Positions 34,901 through 44,700 of a stretch of 64,000 bases of DNA are shown here, one piece after another; position 1 is the first letter of the stretch, and each line of letters opens with the position of its first letter. The stretch lies in the NCBI RefSeq assembly GCF_032854445.1, contig NC_088297.1, forward strand, positions 19,231,127-19,295,126. The letters run 5' to 3'. A model generated the notes under the pieces. The model was not told the origin of the DNA. It saw only the letters and a program-made list of their open reading frames with translations, and ran no database searches. A program made the position numbers and the translations under genes. This DNA comes from Liolophura sinensis. Its lineage: Eukaryota; Mollusca; Polyplacophora; Chitonida; Chitonidae.

Positions 34901-37110
34901 AAAGTGACACAGGAGTAAAACAGACATACATGTAACATGCTCTAAAGCAATATATAAGTGTGATGGGAAAACAAACACATTATGGGTTAACATTTTTCTT
35001 ATTAATTTGAGATCAAAATACTTGTGCAAGAAACACTATGAAACACATTACTTACATATTGTAGATAGAATAGTCAGGTGCAGATAGAGTGAAGGATGGG
35101 GATTCTTCTTTTTTTGCTAACTATACACAAAAAAAAAACACTTAGAGGTTTTACACAAATATATTTTGGGGACAGTGTGATGCCTGGATTAAAGCATAAT
35201 ATAAATGTGTTAGGGGAATGTTACGGGAACTTAAAGCACAGAACATTTAAACAAGGGAACAAGTGCATGTTGTTGGCATATTGTATAAATGATTATTTTA
35301 TTTTATTCCTCTGATTTAATTGATGTTTTACGCCATACTCAAGAACATTTTATTTCTACAGTGTTTATGGTGGGAAGAAACCAGGCAGAGCGAGGGGGAA
35401 ACCCACAACCCTACCCAAGTTGCCCGAAGACCTTCCCACGTACGGCCAGAGAAAAAGCCAGCATGAGCTAGGCTTGAACTCACAGTGACCGCATTGGTGA
35501 GAGGATCCTGGGCCATAGGGCAGTGCTGGCGTTCTAACCTCCTCAGCCATAGAGGCCAATCTTGATTTAATGGTATTGAAAAAAGGATATGCGACATATG
35601 CAATGGCTGTAGGTTTGATAGGTAGCATAAATAGAAATGTAACATGCATGTAAAAAAGTACTGCCGGGCAATTATACTGAAATTTGAGTGAGTGAGTGAG
35701 TGAGTGAGTGAGTGATTGGAGTTTAACGTCGTGCTCAACAATTTTTCAGTCTTATGACGACCAAGGAATCCTTAGGGCGCATGTAATGTACCTCCTTGTT
35801 GCAGGACGAATTTCCACCTTTTATCTAGTGCTGCTTCACTGAGACGACTTACCAAAGGCAAGTAAGCCTCCCTGCCCGAGCCATTATATTGATATGGGTT
35901 AACCAGTCGTTGCACTATCCCCTTCATGTCGAACGCCAATAGAGGTTATTACAACTTCCTCTTTTAAAGTCTTAGGTGTGAAGTTATGGTATAGAACATG
36001 TTTCCAAGACACAGCTTATCACTAAACTGACATACATTGGTCGCAGAAATGGACAGGAATTGCGAGCAACCACGTCATACACTAGGCCTATTGTTAGGTC
36101 TACTACCAGTGTGTTGAGGATAGCACACTGAGACCAAGGAGTGCGGGGTAAGTAAATGCTTACATATATTTCTGCATAAACATATCCCCATAGAGCTACC
36201 ACCAACCTTATGTCTGCAACTGCTTAGTTGGGCTTATTAAACACTGAGGTTGAGTACATGTGAAGCACTGACAATGCTAACATAAAGAGCACATGCAACA
36301 ACTTTGACAGTATGCGCTGTTGTAACCAGCCTACACATTGTACAATGCTGAACTGAAATGGCTCAGAATGGCAAACGTCATTCACAGGTTGGCGAGCACT
36401 GATTGGACTAATTATGAAGTGTATAAATTATTACTTAAAAAATAGTAGAAATAAGTGAACTTACATCAGGGGTTGTAGAAATACGTGCCATTGGGCTGAA
36501 GTTCCATGTGGCACTGATGGACCCCAGTGCCTGAGTAAGAACTAATGCCATTGGATAAAATAGCCAGGTTTGTAAGATACGATCTGATTGGGTCCAACAA
36601 TTTGCGGTCAAGACATGGTGCTCTAGAGAGAGAGAGAGAGAGAGAGAGAGAGTAACACTTTATTACCTCCTCACCAGACGTTGTTGTTGCAGAGATGGAA
36701 GGTTAGTATGTTTTTTGATAAAGTCATTAAAGTAACATGGTTGCCCAAATATTAGGTATTTTTGGGTTATTACAGAATGACATGAGTATAGGGTATTTTT
36801 CTCAAGAAATAAAAGTTACAAACTTTTCGTTAATCTCACTGCCAGCATTGTAGGTTGAGTGGATGTTTGAAGATAACCAAAAAAGTGAAAACTGGAAATT
36901 CTGCCAGAGTATTTAAATGAGGCGCTGTCAATTCAGTGGAAATTGAGAATGCGAAGAACGCTCGGTGAACTTCATGTGTAAACAAACAAAGCTGATTACA
37001 TGCGTAACAGAAGGACTTACGACTCGCTCGTGATAAGATCGACCAAAAAGAGGCGTAAAAAAGAGCTCGACAGGTTGACAAGCAAGTCTAGAGTTGTAAT
37101 TGGTGGTCAT
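28718..37110 (-). CDS. unrecognised gene, three in-phase exons, ~175 residues
   Basis: Three - strand exons join without a frame break: 37,110-37,021 (ATG in context CAAAATGACC, donor GAGTC/GTAAGT), 36,620-36,465 (acceptor CTAGAG, donor CTGAT/GTAAGT) and 28,999-28,718 (acceptor TTTTTTAG, stop TGA). All junctions are phase 0. The product would be 30+52+93 residues: MTTNYNSRLACQPVEL..., CWTQSDRILQTWLFYPM..., KLFTPKQLDQIDGAIEFEWN..., ending RIYTTADIAQ. There is no signal peptide; the second exon has a moderately hydrophobic stretch. I do not recognise the family. The first intron is short; the second is about 7.5 kb and full of SINEs, so a missed exon is possible. Coding is inferred from the open phase-0 exons and good splice sites; exon 3 is the most convincing, exon 1 the least. 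Confidence 0.55.
30582..30758 (-). mobile_element. SINE-A, 5'-truncated, with target-site duplication
   Basis: Tail, core and body up to the CAGCATGAGCTGGACTTGA segment; the tRNA head is missing. Flanked by CCATTTGTATGA at 30,570-30,581 and 30,759-30,770. Confidence 0.92.
31630..31795 (-). mobile_element. SINE-A, diverged
   Basis: TTTGGTGTTTTACACCACAC, GAAGAATATTTCGCTTATAC and GTTATGGTGGAAGGAAACTG, then a decayed body with GACATTGGTGACAGG near the head. Confidence 0.8.
31888..31995 (-). mobile_element. SINE-A 3' fragment
   Basis: TTTATTTACTGATTTGATTG, GTGTTTTACAATGGACTAAG, AAATATTTCACTTATTCGAC, AGCATTATGGTGG: tail and core only. Confidence 0.8.
33560..33655 (-). mobile_element. tRNA-like head of another SINE type
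   Basis: On the - strand: AGCTGTGGCCCAGTGGTTAA, GGCGCTTGCCTTCCAGTTGC. A-box-like TGGCCCAGTGG is clear, but no good B box, T arm or acceptor stem follows, so it is not a tRNA gene. Confidence 0.5.
33973..34244 (-). mobile_element. SINE-A, full length
   Basis: All parts are present from TTTATTTATTTATTTGATTG to the reversed head CTGAGCCACGGAGGCCCC. An imperfect duplication (about TCCCCRTCATRA) flanks it. One G is missing in CCCGGGGAACCC relative to other copies. Confidence 0.92.
35304..35556 (-). mobile_element. SINE-A, nearly full length, diverged
   Basis: Core GATGTTTTACGCCATACTCA, body GAAACCAGGCAGAGCGAGGG, and reversed head CTCCTCAGCCATAGAGGCCA. About 15 bp of the core are deleted. Confidence 0.88.
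35684..35980 (-). mobile_element. SINE-B with GAGT-repeat tail
   Basis: On the + strand it starts with (GAGT)n, then GATTGGAGTTTAACGTCGTG, CTCAACAATTTTTCAGTC, then TGTACCTCCTTGTTGCAGGA, ATCTAGTGCTGCTTCACTG, TTATATTGATATGGGTTAAC and AACTTCCTCTTTTAAAGTC. The coding sense is therefore the - strand, with an ACTCACTC tail. It is the most complete uninterrupted copy of this subfamily here. Confidence 0.88.
36465..36620 (-). CDS. middle exon of the unrecognised gene
   Basis: 52 codons without a stop. The acceptor AG directly follows a (CT)n tract on the coding strand, the (GA)14 microsatellite at 36,625-36,652. Two AGs in tandem (CTAGAG) give alternative starts two bases apart; only the second keeps phase 0 with exon 1. 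The donor is GAT/GTAAGT. Confidence 0.55.
36625..36652. repeat. (AG)14 microsatellite
   Basis: 28 bp of pure AG on the + strand, immediately upstream, in the - strand sense, of the predicted acceptor of the middle exon. Confidence 0.97.
37021..37110 (-). CDS. putative first coding exon of the unrecognised gene
   Basis: 30 codons from an ATG with A at -3, ending at GAGTC/GTAAGT in phase 0. It is chosen because it joins the next exon in frame. A transcript would be needed to confirm it. Confidence 0.45.
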
Positions 37111-37564
37111 TTTGAACGGTGGAGTACATTGAAGAAAGAAACACGAAGAAAAACTAATGCTTGATAGGTGGGTGCAAATGTTGTTGTTGTTGTGGGCAGG
37201 TGTGTTAAACTTCGAACAGGCACAGGTTTCTGACTCTTAGTTTAATAAGACAATTCGTAACCTTCTCTGAATGCTGTTTAAGCTGCTGTACTCTGCACGT
37301 ATCTGTCTGTACGTCGACCCTCTGTCCTGTCATCTCTCTGTAGACGTACTGTACACAGCAACTTCAGCTTTACAACTCCATTGAACCGTATATAACTATG
37401 GATATACAAGATGACGACAAAAGATCTTTGAAGTCGAATCCACCTGTCAATGTCTCGTCCGTTATGTTTGTCCGGCGTTTGGTTAGGTGTGGTGGTTTAA
37501 ATCCCTTGTCCCATATAATGTGTTCTTGAGGTGTTGGTAAGATATAAATAAAAAAACATACAGC

Positions 37565-37780
37565 TCAGAGAGTAAATTGTCTTGTAAAATTACCACAGGT
37601 AGGGTTTTAATACAGCTGTTCATGTAAATGTATAACTAGTAGTAAATTACACTCCACCAAGCACCATGGCTTAAGCAGAATTAATTTATTGGATGTCACT
37701 GGTCTAGAATTACTCAAACTTCCATCACATTTGTCATACAATTACATTAACCCATCTGAAATTCCTGCGTGTCTGTAATA
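37565..37780 (+). repeat. Rep-C copy, 5' part reduced
   Basis: AGAGAGTAAATTGTC, ACAGCTGTTCATGTAAATGT, CCATGGCTTAAGCAGAATTA, ATTGGATGTCACTGGTCTAG, AATTACTCAAACTTCC in family order. Confidence 0.6.
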
Positions 37781-37814
37781 GTCTCCAGTTCTGAGTTAAG
37801 CGGAATTGTTTGTT

Positions 37815-37930
37815 TCTTTTACTGTTCTTTTACGCCATACTCGAAAAAAATTTCACTCTTACAAGAGTGGCCAGCATTATGACGAGAGTAACACCCGGAC
37901 AATCCACATTTTGCTGACAGAGAGGGTTAA
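37815..37930 (-). mobile_element. SINE-A fragment, diverged
   Basis: TTTTACGCCATACTCGAAAA, TTTCACTCTTACAAGAGTGG, CCAGCATTATGACG and ACAATCCACATTTTGCTGAC match the core and early body. Confidence 0.75.
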
Positions 37931-38255
37931 GCAGAATTAGACACCGCTACAAAACAGATAGCCAGAGGTCGTGCACACATGTAAATATCTACAGATGTGG
38001 GTGTATGGTGGTCAAGTGTCACATGGTGTAAATACTTAACTGCTGCTGCCTAAATAAACTACACGCATGGGTAATCTCACATTGTAGCGGGTCCGGCAAC
38101 CAAAGATTGTAACAGAATCTGCGGATTAATGTGGATTCATTCACACGAAAAAATTACTTCCATTTTTACCGTAAATACCAGAAATATATGATCACGAAAC
38201 GGTTGGCTTCATGCTCTATATGTCACCTCTTGCTCTCTGCCTATTAGTGGGTTCA

Positions 38256-38512
38256 GGGGCCTCCGTGGCTCAGTCGGTTAAAGCGCTAGCGCAGCGTAAT
38301 GATCCAGGAGTCTCTCACCAATGAGGTCGCTCTGAGTTCAAGTCCAGCTCATGCTGGCGGCCGTACGTGAGAAGGTCTGTCAGCAACCTGCAGATGGTCG
38401 TGGGTTTCCCCTGGGCTCTGCCCGGTTTCCACCCACCATAATGCTGGCCGCCGTCGTATAAGTGAAATATTCTTGAGTAGGGTGTAAAACACCAATCAAA
38501 AAAAAAAAAAAA
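38256..38512 (+). mobile_element. SINE-A, full length, with 13-bp target-site duplication
   Basis: Begins GGGGCCTCCGTGGCTCAGTC, ends CAATCAAAAAAAAAAAAAA. Flanked by ATTAGTGGGTTCA at 38,243-38,255 and 38,513-38,525. It lacks about 13 bp (the GGCTTCCTCTCC part) relative to other copies. Confidence 0.95.
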
Positions 38513-38907
38513 ATTAGTGGGTTCAAAGTTTTGCCTGCTCTTTATCATACATGGTGTGTAAATAGTAGCAACTTAGACATCCATTGCACGTTGTTCTACT
38601 TTTGGAAAGAAATTGTGCTTTAAAAAAACAATTTCTCTTTTAGTCACAAGCACATATATGGCATTGAAATTAATTCATCCTTCATTCTGTTCTTTTGTTA
38701 AAAATGTTTTAAGAAATTATAGACATTTTTTTTTCCTCCTTCAAAGAAATTCCACTATCGTCGGTAAATCCACATGTATCACATAAGTAAGATTTGCACA
38801 CTTTTGTTGCATAATCCCTGGATGGTAATTTAACTGTTTTAAGGTGTGTTAAGTTACAAAACGTTGTGTAAGTGTAATTGTAATTCTTCACTGTGTGTGG
38901 TCGAGGG

Positions 38908-39060
38908 GAGGTTATTAGTGTTTTACGCAGTACTCAAGGATATTTCACTTATACGATGACAGCCAGCATTGTCATGGGAAGAAACCGGGCAAAATCTGGC
39001 AGAAACCCACGACCATCCGCAGGTTGCTGACAGACCTTCCTACGTATGGCCGGAGAGGCT
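38908..39060 (-). mobile_element. SINE-A, head-truncated
   Basis: TTAGTGTTTTACGCAGTACT, CAAGGATATTTCACTTATAC, ACGACCATCCGCAGGTTGCT, GTATGGCCGGAGAGGCTCA; no AAATAAATA tail is visible at its left. Confidence 0.85.
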
Positions 39061-39409
39061 CACTATTATAACTGTTTGATGTAAATGTGGATAGTTAATT
39101 TCGTGGAAGTTTTAATTCATTCTCAGGCTTTCACTTACACTACATCGGTTAGTGTTCTTGGTGGAAGAAACTCAAGTGCCTTTGGCAAGTAACAGTAAGT
39201 AGTGAGTAGAAAAAATAAACAACTTTTTTTACATCACCCCTGGCACCAGCACAGGCCAGTGTGTATAAACAATGTACATCGTGGCTGTGTTGAAGCACGT
39301 ATTATTGACAACATTTACCTGATATGGTATGTACTAATGACTCCTCGTCACCATATGCCCTGACTGGTTTGGCTGCGGGGTGGAAGTGAACAAGTCTGTG
39401 GTGTGCCTG

Positions 39410-39650
39410 GCGAATTGCGGTGGTTTTTTCTGGCCACTCCAGTTTCCCTACATCTATAAGCCTGACCACCGTCATATACGTGGAAACGTCTTGGGTAAGG
39501 CGTGAAACACCAAAATAAACAAACATTCCAGAAGAAAAGAGGAAGCAATGCACATCCCCTACCAGTGTAAGCTGTCAGAATTTATCTTACCTGCATGGCG
39601 GCGGCTAGCATTATGGTGGGAGGAAACGGGGCAAAACCGGGGGAAGGGGG
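39410..39650. mobile_element. two small SINE-A fragments in opposite orientation
   Basis: A + strand piece at about 39,415-39,530 (ATATACGTGGAAACGTCTTG, GGTAAGGCGTGAAACACCAA) and a - strand piece at about 39,597-39,645 (GGCGGCGGCTAGCATTATGG, TGGGAGGAAACGGGGC). Confidence 0.6.
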
Positions 39651-39725
39651 AAGGGAACCGACGTAAAGCAAGTGATGTGTTGTCTTAGTTGACGTATGGA
39701 CTGCTCATGCGCGTGTGCGTTTGGC

Positions 39726-40009
39726 TATATGTGGGAAGACATAATTACATTCCAACTGATCTTAAAATATAGCAAGGTTGAAATGTCCTTATAACATTTC
39801 TTTGGTTTGGATATTTTGAGGAGATTTTGAACGAAATCGTCATTAAAGAGTTGAACACCTTTGCCAGGGGGTCGGTGAATCATACCAACTTTATAATTGT
39901 TCCATCTACTTTCTGCATGCATTGGAACCTGCATATCTGCCAGTATGTATTCCTCTAAATTCATTCCTTCCTTGAGGGAATTGGCTGTTGATGCTGGCAC
40001 CATCTGCAT
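39726..40009 (-). pseudogene. protein-like open fragment of unknown origin
   Basis: 94 codons open on the - strand with a protein-like composition: NSLKEGMNLEEYILADMQV, ESRWNNYKVGMIHRPPGKG, VQLFNDDFVQNLLKISKPKK. It may begin after an acceptor-like GATGCAG at its upstream end. I recognise no family. It could be an exon of an unseen - strand gene or a piece of a retrocopy or transposon. Confidence 0.35.
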
Positions 40010-40209
40010 CAGCCAGCATGAGTAGACAAAAGCCTGCTAGTAGCAGTTATATAACATTTGTGCACATCTGTCTGCCTCATGAATCTACTACGGTATGGGG
40101 GTATCTTTTCCTGCAGAACGAAGACTTTGGTCAGAGCTGAATTTAAGTTAAATTGTTTAAATTATTTAATTTAGTAGAAAATAATATAAAATATTAAAAT
40201 TTAATAGAA

Positions 40210-40310
40210 GTATCCTTGAATAGGGCCTTATTCTAACTGTTCACATAAAAGCTTAAACAGGAACAAGTTACGTGGCTCCTATCCTCATTCACGGATTGGG
40301 CGAATGCGTA
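40210..40310 (+). repeat. Rep-C fragment
   Basis: GGGCCTTATTCTAACTGTTC, ACATAAAAGCTTAAACAGGA: matches the Rep-C middle, like the copy at 45,368. Confidence 0.5.
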
Positions 40311-40316
40311 TGTAAT

Positions 40317-40402
40317 ACTTTATTTATTTATTTGTTTGGTGTTTTAAGGCGTACTCAAGAATATTTCACTTATATGACGGCGGCTAGCGTCATGGTGGCA
40401 GG
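40317..40402 (-). mobile_element. SINE-A 3' fragment
   Basis: TTTATTTATTTATTTGTTTG, GTGTTTTAAGGCGTACTCAA, GAATATTTCACTTATATGAC, GGCGGCTAGCGTCATGGTGG. Confidence 0.85.
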
Positions 40403-41064
40403 TTGACGTGGTAGTTTAATTTAGCTTCAGGTTAACAGTATGTTGGAATTGTAGGAAATTCCGTTGTTGATATGTTTATAGTATTGATTGTGAATAAAGT
40501 CGGTTTATGATCAAGTAAAATGGGATTAATGTATCTTTTTAATAGTTAATAATATTTCTAAAAATGCAGCTTATGTCATACCGCGAGCGTCGGCATTCAA
40601 TAAGCGTGAAGGTAATATTAACGTTAATACACGTACCTTACACAATACTGCATGCAATGAGCTGAGGTTTTTAATATATGTGCACTATAACATATGGGGA
40701 TGTTCCATTGGTGATGTCCAACGTTCATATTAATTGACGTAAATTTAAATATTCACGTCTTGTGGGAAAATAGACAAATTGTAACAAATTGTTAAAACAG
40801 TACTTAAATAACGTTAGAGAAAATCATACTATGTACGCACAAGTCATTGAAATGGCAAGTAATTAGCATTGCTCGCTGTAATGTGAGCTCGGCCTCTAAG
40901 TGGTGACAATACATAAATCATAGTTATTTATGGTACGTGCCCACCTACAATCAAAACACAATGTACACTAAACATTGTTATATTTTCTCGGGCAAATCTT
41001 TGTTGGCGGTTTTGACTAGAATAATGCTAAAACATGGTTACATCGTTACAAAATGCTACAACAT

Positions 41065-41170
41065 GGAAAATAAAGCCAGAGCAGCGACGACAGTGTGAGA
41101 AATGGGAAATGGTAACAGGTAACCTGTGAAATGCGGCCTTCGGTGAATTTCCCTCAAGCAGCGTAATAGA
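41065..41170 (+). repeat. Rep-C fragment
   Basis: AAAGCCAGAGCAGCGACGAC, AGTGTGAGAAATGGGAAATG, GTAACCTGTGAAATGCGGCC, GAATTTCCCTCAAGCAG. Very similar in its first 30 bp to the copy at 1990. Confidence 0.6.
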
Positions 41171-41273
41171 GCAATGCTAAATCCTAGTAAAACGTGGTTG
41201 ATGACACTGTGTTCACACCAGTATTATGTGTCAAAGATGTGCGTTAAGGTTTCTTTGTACTGTCATGCTTTCA

Positions 41274-41600
41274 GGCAAATCTTTATCTTACTGTTTGGAG
41301 AAACATGGTTACTTATGTGGTCAGACCGGCCATAAAGCACAGAAAACATCATGCTAGTTTTAGGTAAACATTTGTCCGGACATACGACCGTTTTTGCCGC
41401 AGTGGTGGTGAAATAGGGTAGATTGTGATGTGGTTAGACCTTATTATTGCCATACGTTCAGGTAAACTTTTGTCTGAACGGACACCCGTTGTTGACGTAT
41501 AGTGATCGTGAAATTTAGTAAATGGTATGTGTTTATACCTTATTATTGCCATACTTTCAGGCAAACCCTTGTCTGACCAAGTGGCCGTTGTGACTGGCGC
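41274..41600 (+). repeat. tandem ~98-bp units carrying decayed copies of the SDR exon start
   Basis: Exon-start-like segments begin at 41,274 (GGCAAATCTTTATC), 41,363 (GGTAAACATTTGTCCGGACA), 41,461 (GGTAAACTTTTGTCTGAACG) and 41,560 (GGCAAACCCTTGTCTGACCA, the functional exon). Spacings are 89, 98 and 99 bp. Each is preceded by a similar intron end; units two to four share TGTGGTTAGACCTTATTATT or GTTTATACCTTATTATTGCC before the AG. Confidence 0.8.
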
Positions 41601-41766
41601 CTCATCTGGTATCGGGGAGGCCATCAGTAAGGCGTTGGCAAAGGCAGGCGCACGTGTTGTCCTGGGAGCTAGGCGAACGGAAAAACTGGAAGAAACTGTA
41701 AAGGCAATCGAAAAAGATGGTGGAAAATCTGTGTGTAAAAAAACAGATGTTACCATCCGACAAGAG
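41561..41766 (+). CDS. SDR exon with cofactor-binding loop
   Basis: Encodes (G)KPLSDQVAVVTGASSGIGE through DVTIRQE. Acceptor CATACTTTCAG, donor GAG/GTACAA. An upstream in-frame ATG at 41,527 would give a hydrophobic N-terminus (MCLYLIIAILS), but that stretch looks like the pyrimidine-rich intron end. Confidence 0.9.
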
Positions 41767-44700
41767 GTACAAAATGGCTCAATACACTGACAGTTTTCAA
41801 GAGGGATAGAAAGAGATAGGCGTAACTGTGAATACGTAGCTACGTTAGCAAAATGCAGTTAAATTTACTACAACCCCTATTGTTTTTCACATAGTGATGT
41901 AAAGGTACCATTGAAATATACACCAGCATGATGTAAAGTTACACTAAGAAAGGTTGCATATAATTTGATACATTAATGGTGTGAACCTTTCGTAGGCACT
42001 TGTATATTTATACAGTACTTTTTATAGATATATTTTTCTATTTCATAATCTCCATGTGATAGAATACACCAAAATATTGTGCATATATATGTATACAGGT
42101 GTCTGAAACAGCCTTGTATCATACCAATCGCTTGTTGGCTGCATATTAATGCTTCGTTTCCAGGATACAGGCCAAGACACAATACATCTGCCCGGCCGCC
42201 GCCGTATAAGTTTTGAGTGCGGCGTAAAACACCAACCAAATAAATAGGACACAATACAAGGTTTTCGAGCTTGCGGAGCCTCGTTGGTAATCCGTGAAAT
42301 TTAACATCGCCCACAACACAAACTGACGTCACTATGTTTTCATTTCGGTGTAACTCAAAAACTGCCCATGAACATATTCCCCACAAAAATTGTCATTGCC
42401 AAAATATATGAGCGACTCACAACTGCTATTACACAGGGTCATTTATTACCTTAGGTAGGAAATTCTGTATTTTATCCGATGTCATTGATGCTGGGGCCTT
42501 GGTTACATTTCATTTTTTCTTATGGTACTTTTCTTGCTCAGGTGAAGGATTTAGTAAAGTTTGCAGAGTCCACTTTCGGTCCTGTAGACATTCTGGTAAA
42601 CAACGCCGGGGTCTTTTACTACTCCTTGATGAAAAATGTCCACGAGGACTTATGGGAAAAGACTGTGGACGTGAATTGCAAGGTAACAAATTATGGTTAT
42701 GGTTGTATTTCAGACCCACGAGAAACCGGGCCGAAGTATTAAAATGATATAAAAGGTAACCCTATATGGAACAGGGTTAACACCACGGTGTCAAAAGATT
42801 TACTGTCAGTAACACTATTTAAGCCCTATTTGAAGTCATGAAAAAATATCTTCTGCAGTTTCCCGAAAATTGGCCTGATGTGAAGTGATAATATTCCTGA
42901 CGTGGCGATAGATCAGGCAGATATGACGTCAAGTAAGGCAGTTATGCTGGAATGACGTCATACAGCACCTTGCAATCGTTCCTTTCTTATTACTCAATAT
43001 TGTAGAGGACAGTGGAATGGATTTTCGTCAAAGCCGGCTAGTCATTATCCAGTTGGATCAAGAGTTCGAATCCAGTTGACGCTGGTCCAGTAGCGGTTAT
43101 AAACCAGAAGTTTTTCAGAAACTTGTCAGGATTCATTGTGTCAACCATTTGTAAATATATTTTCCACCATGTGCTTGAAAAGCGCGGAAAAGACATTAGA
43201 CGATATATAAATACATATACAAGTATCAACAGGGACAACCTGGTAGATGATTTTGTGTGGTGCCGATTGAGGGCCTTTCGATACCTGGCTGCCTCCACAG
43301 GGCAAGGTCTCGACGTGGTTTATTACAAAGGGCGAGGCAACGTGGAAGCTAGGTAGCGAGGTGAGGCAGCGAAGTAGCTTTCTCTCGGCTTTCGTGCTTT
43401 TGAACAAATTTGACTGTCCCCCATGCTTGAACCTTGCCGGCTGCTTCGTCTGAGATCAATAGATCCACAACAATGAGCCTTCCTTCTCTTCGTCAACCCT
43501 AGGTCAGGAGATTAGGCGCCTGGCGAGGTGGAATAGTTTCCTTCTCAACAACCCCTGCAACCCACCCCCGATTTAAGCACTGTTCTCTCATGAATACGAT
43601 ATGATGGACTAAAATGTAAAAGGCGTCAAACAATTAACATAATGTGGTGGTATCCCTGTACAATTTTATATTTACTACGTACAGTGCAACAACAGAAAAC
43701 AAATTGCAAGAACAAATTGAAAATGTTTTCTTTATTTTTAATTAGTATTTTCGTGGTGTCTCTATAAAAACAAAGTATTAAAAACGCAAACAAACTTGTG
43801 CAACTTTGGACTCAATCCGACTGTTTATATGCAGCCTCCAATACAAGAATGAAACAGATCCACATGCATATATTGCTTAAACAAGGTACCAAACGTCATC
43901 TCTGGCCAAGCAGCGTAACTAGACCGAAGGGAATCCGTAAAGAATAGGTTGCTGATTACGTTATCATTTCCACGTGACTTACCTGTATGCCAGTTCATTC
44001 ATGCTTACCTGAGTAAACCTTGGTGAACGAAGACTGTGCAAATGGAGCAAACCGTGTCAAATGTTGTTCACGTGACTAAAGCACGTGACACTCGCTCATG
44101 CGCATTTCAACCTTACCATATTTGATCTCCGTTGAACGCGTCTAAGAAACACTTTTTACCATAACAAATCAAACGGCCTAGTAGTATACATGTCCAGCTA
44201 AGACTTCAGTCTGACAGAATTCGAATCCATAGGTTTTCAAGAACTTTCATGTACGATAAAAAAGTAAGGTGTTAGCAGAGCACACTTGACTGTATATCAA
44301 CTGACAAAGAATCGTATGAAAAAGAGTGTATTTTCGCCAGCTCCTTTCAAAATCGAACATATCCACATTTCTTTTTAACTAAAAAAAATCTGTACGAGCA
44401 CGTGACTGTGGGGGAAAAGATGACGTCAAAAATCATGCGGAGAGCAACACGTAAAGAGCAACCTAGCCCTTAGAGCTCCCCTAACAAACTTATTTCCCGC
44501 GTTATCGAGGCAACGAACAATAATCTGGTGGATGCATTCTACTAGAGTTATCTCCCCTTGTCCGTTGTCTCTCTTCTGTTTGTCAATATTCTGACGATAA
44601 GTTGTTATCGCCGCACAAGTTCGGCAATTTGAAGCACCTACTAACTTTTCTCCTATATTACACATTTTACTACTATTTGAAGTAATAAAACATATTGTGC

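Larger units (their letters stand above)
29000..36464. other. long intron of the - strand gene; mostly SINE fragments
   Basis: Apart from the SINE copies listed separately, I see AT-rich DNA without convincing exons. tRNA-like heads of other SINEs appear reversed at about 30,410-30,490 (GGTTCAATCCC on the - strand) and 33,560-33,655 (TGGCCCAGTGGTTAAGGCGC on the - strand). Confidence 0.4.
37111..38240. other. upstream of the - strand gene; no further gene
   Basis: May contain the promoter of the - strand gene, but I see no TATA box that I would defend. Holds a Rep-C copy (37,565-37,780) and a diverged SINE-A piece (37,815-37,930). Confidence 0.4.
40010..41270. other. upstream of the SDR gene; no exon identified
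   Basis: Contains Rep-C pieces (40,210-40,310 and 41,065-41,170) and a SINE-A fragment. The first exon of the SDR gene should lie here or further left, but I could not find a candidate with the right phase. Confidence 0.4.

Noticed and set aside
41527-41560. ATG at 41,527 as the SDR start
   Set aside because: The sequence it would translate is a typical pyrimidine-rich intron end with AG, and related non-coding units lie upstream. It is kept only as an alternative.
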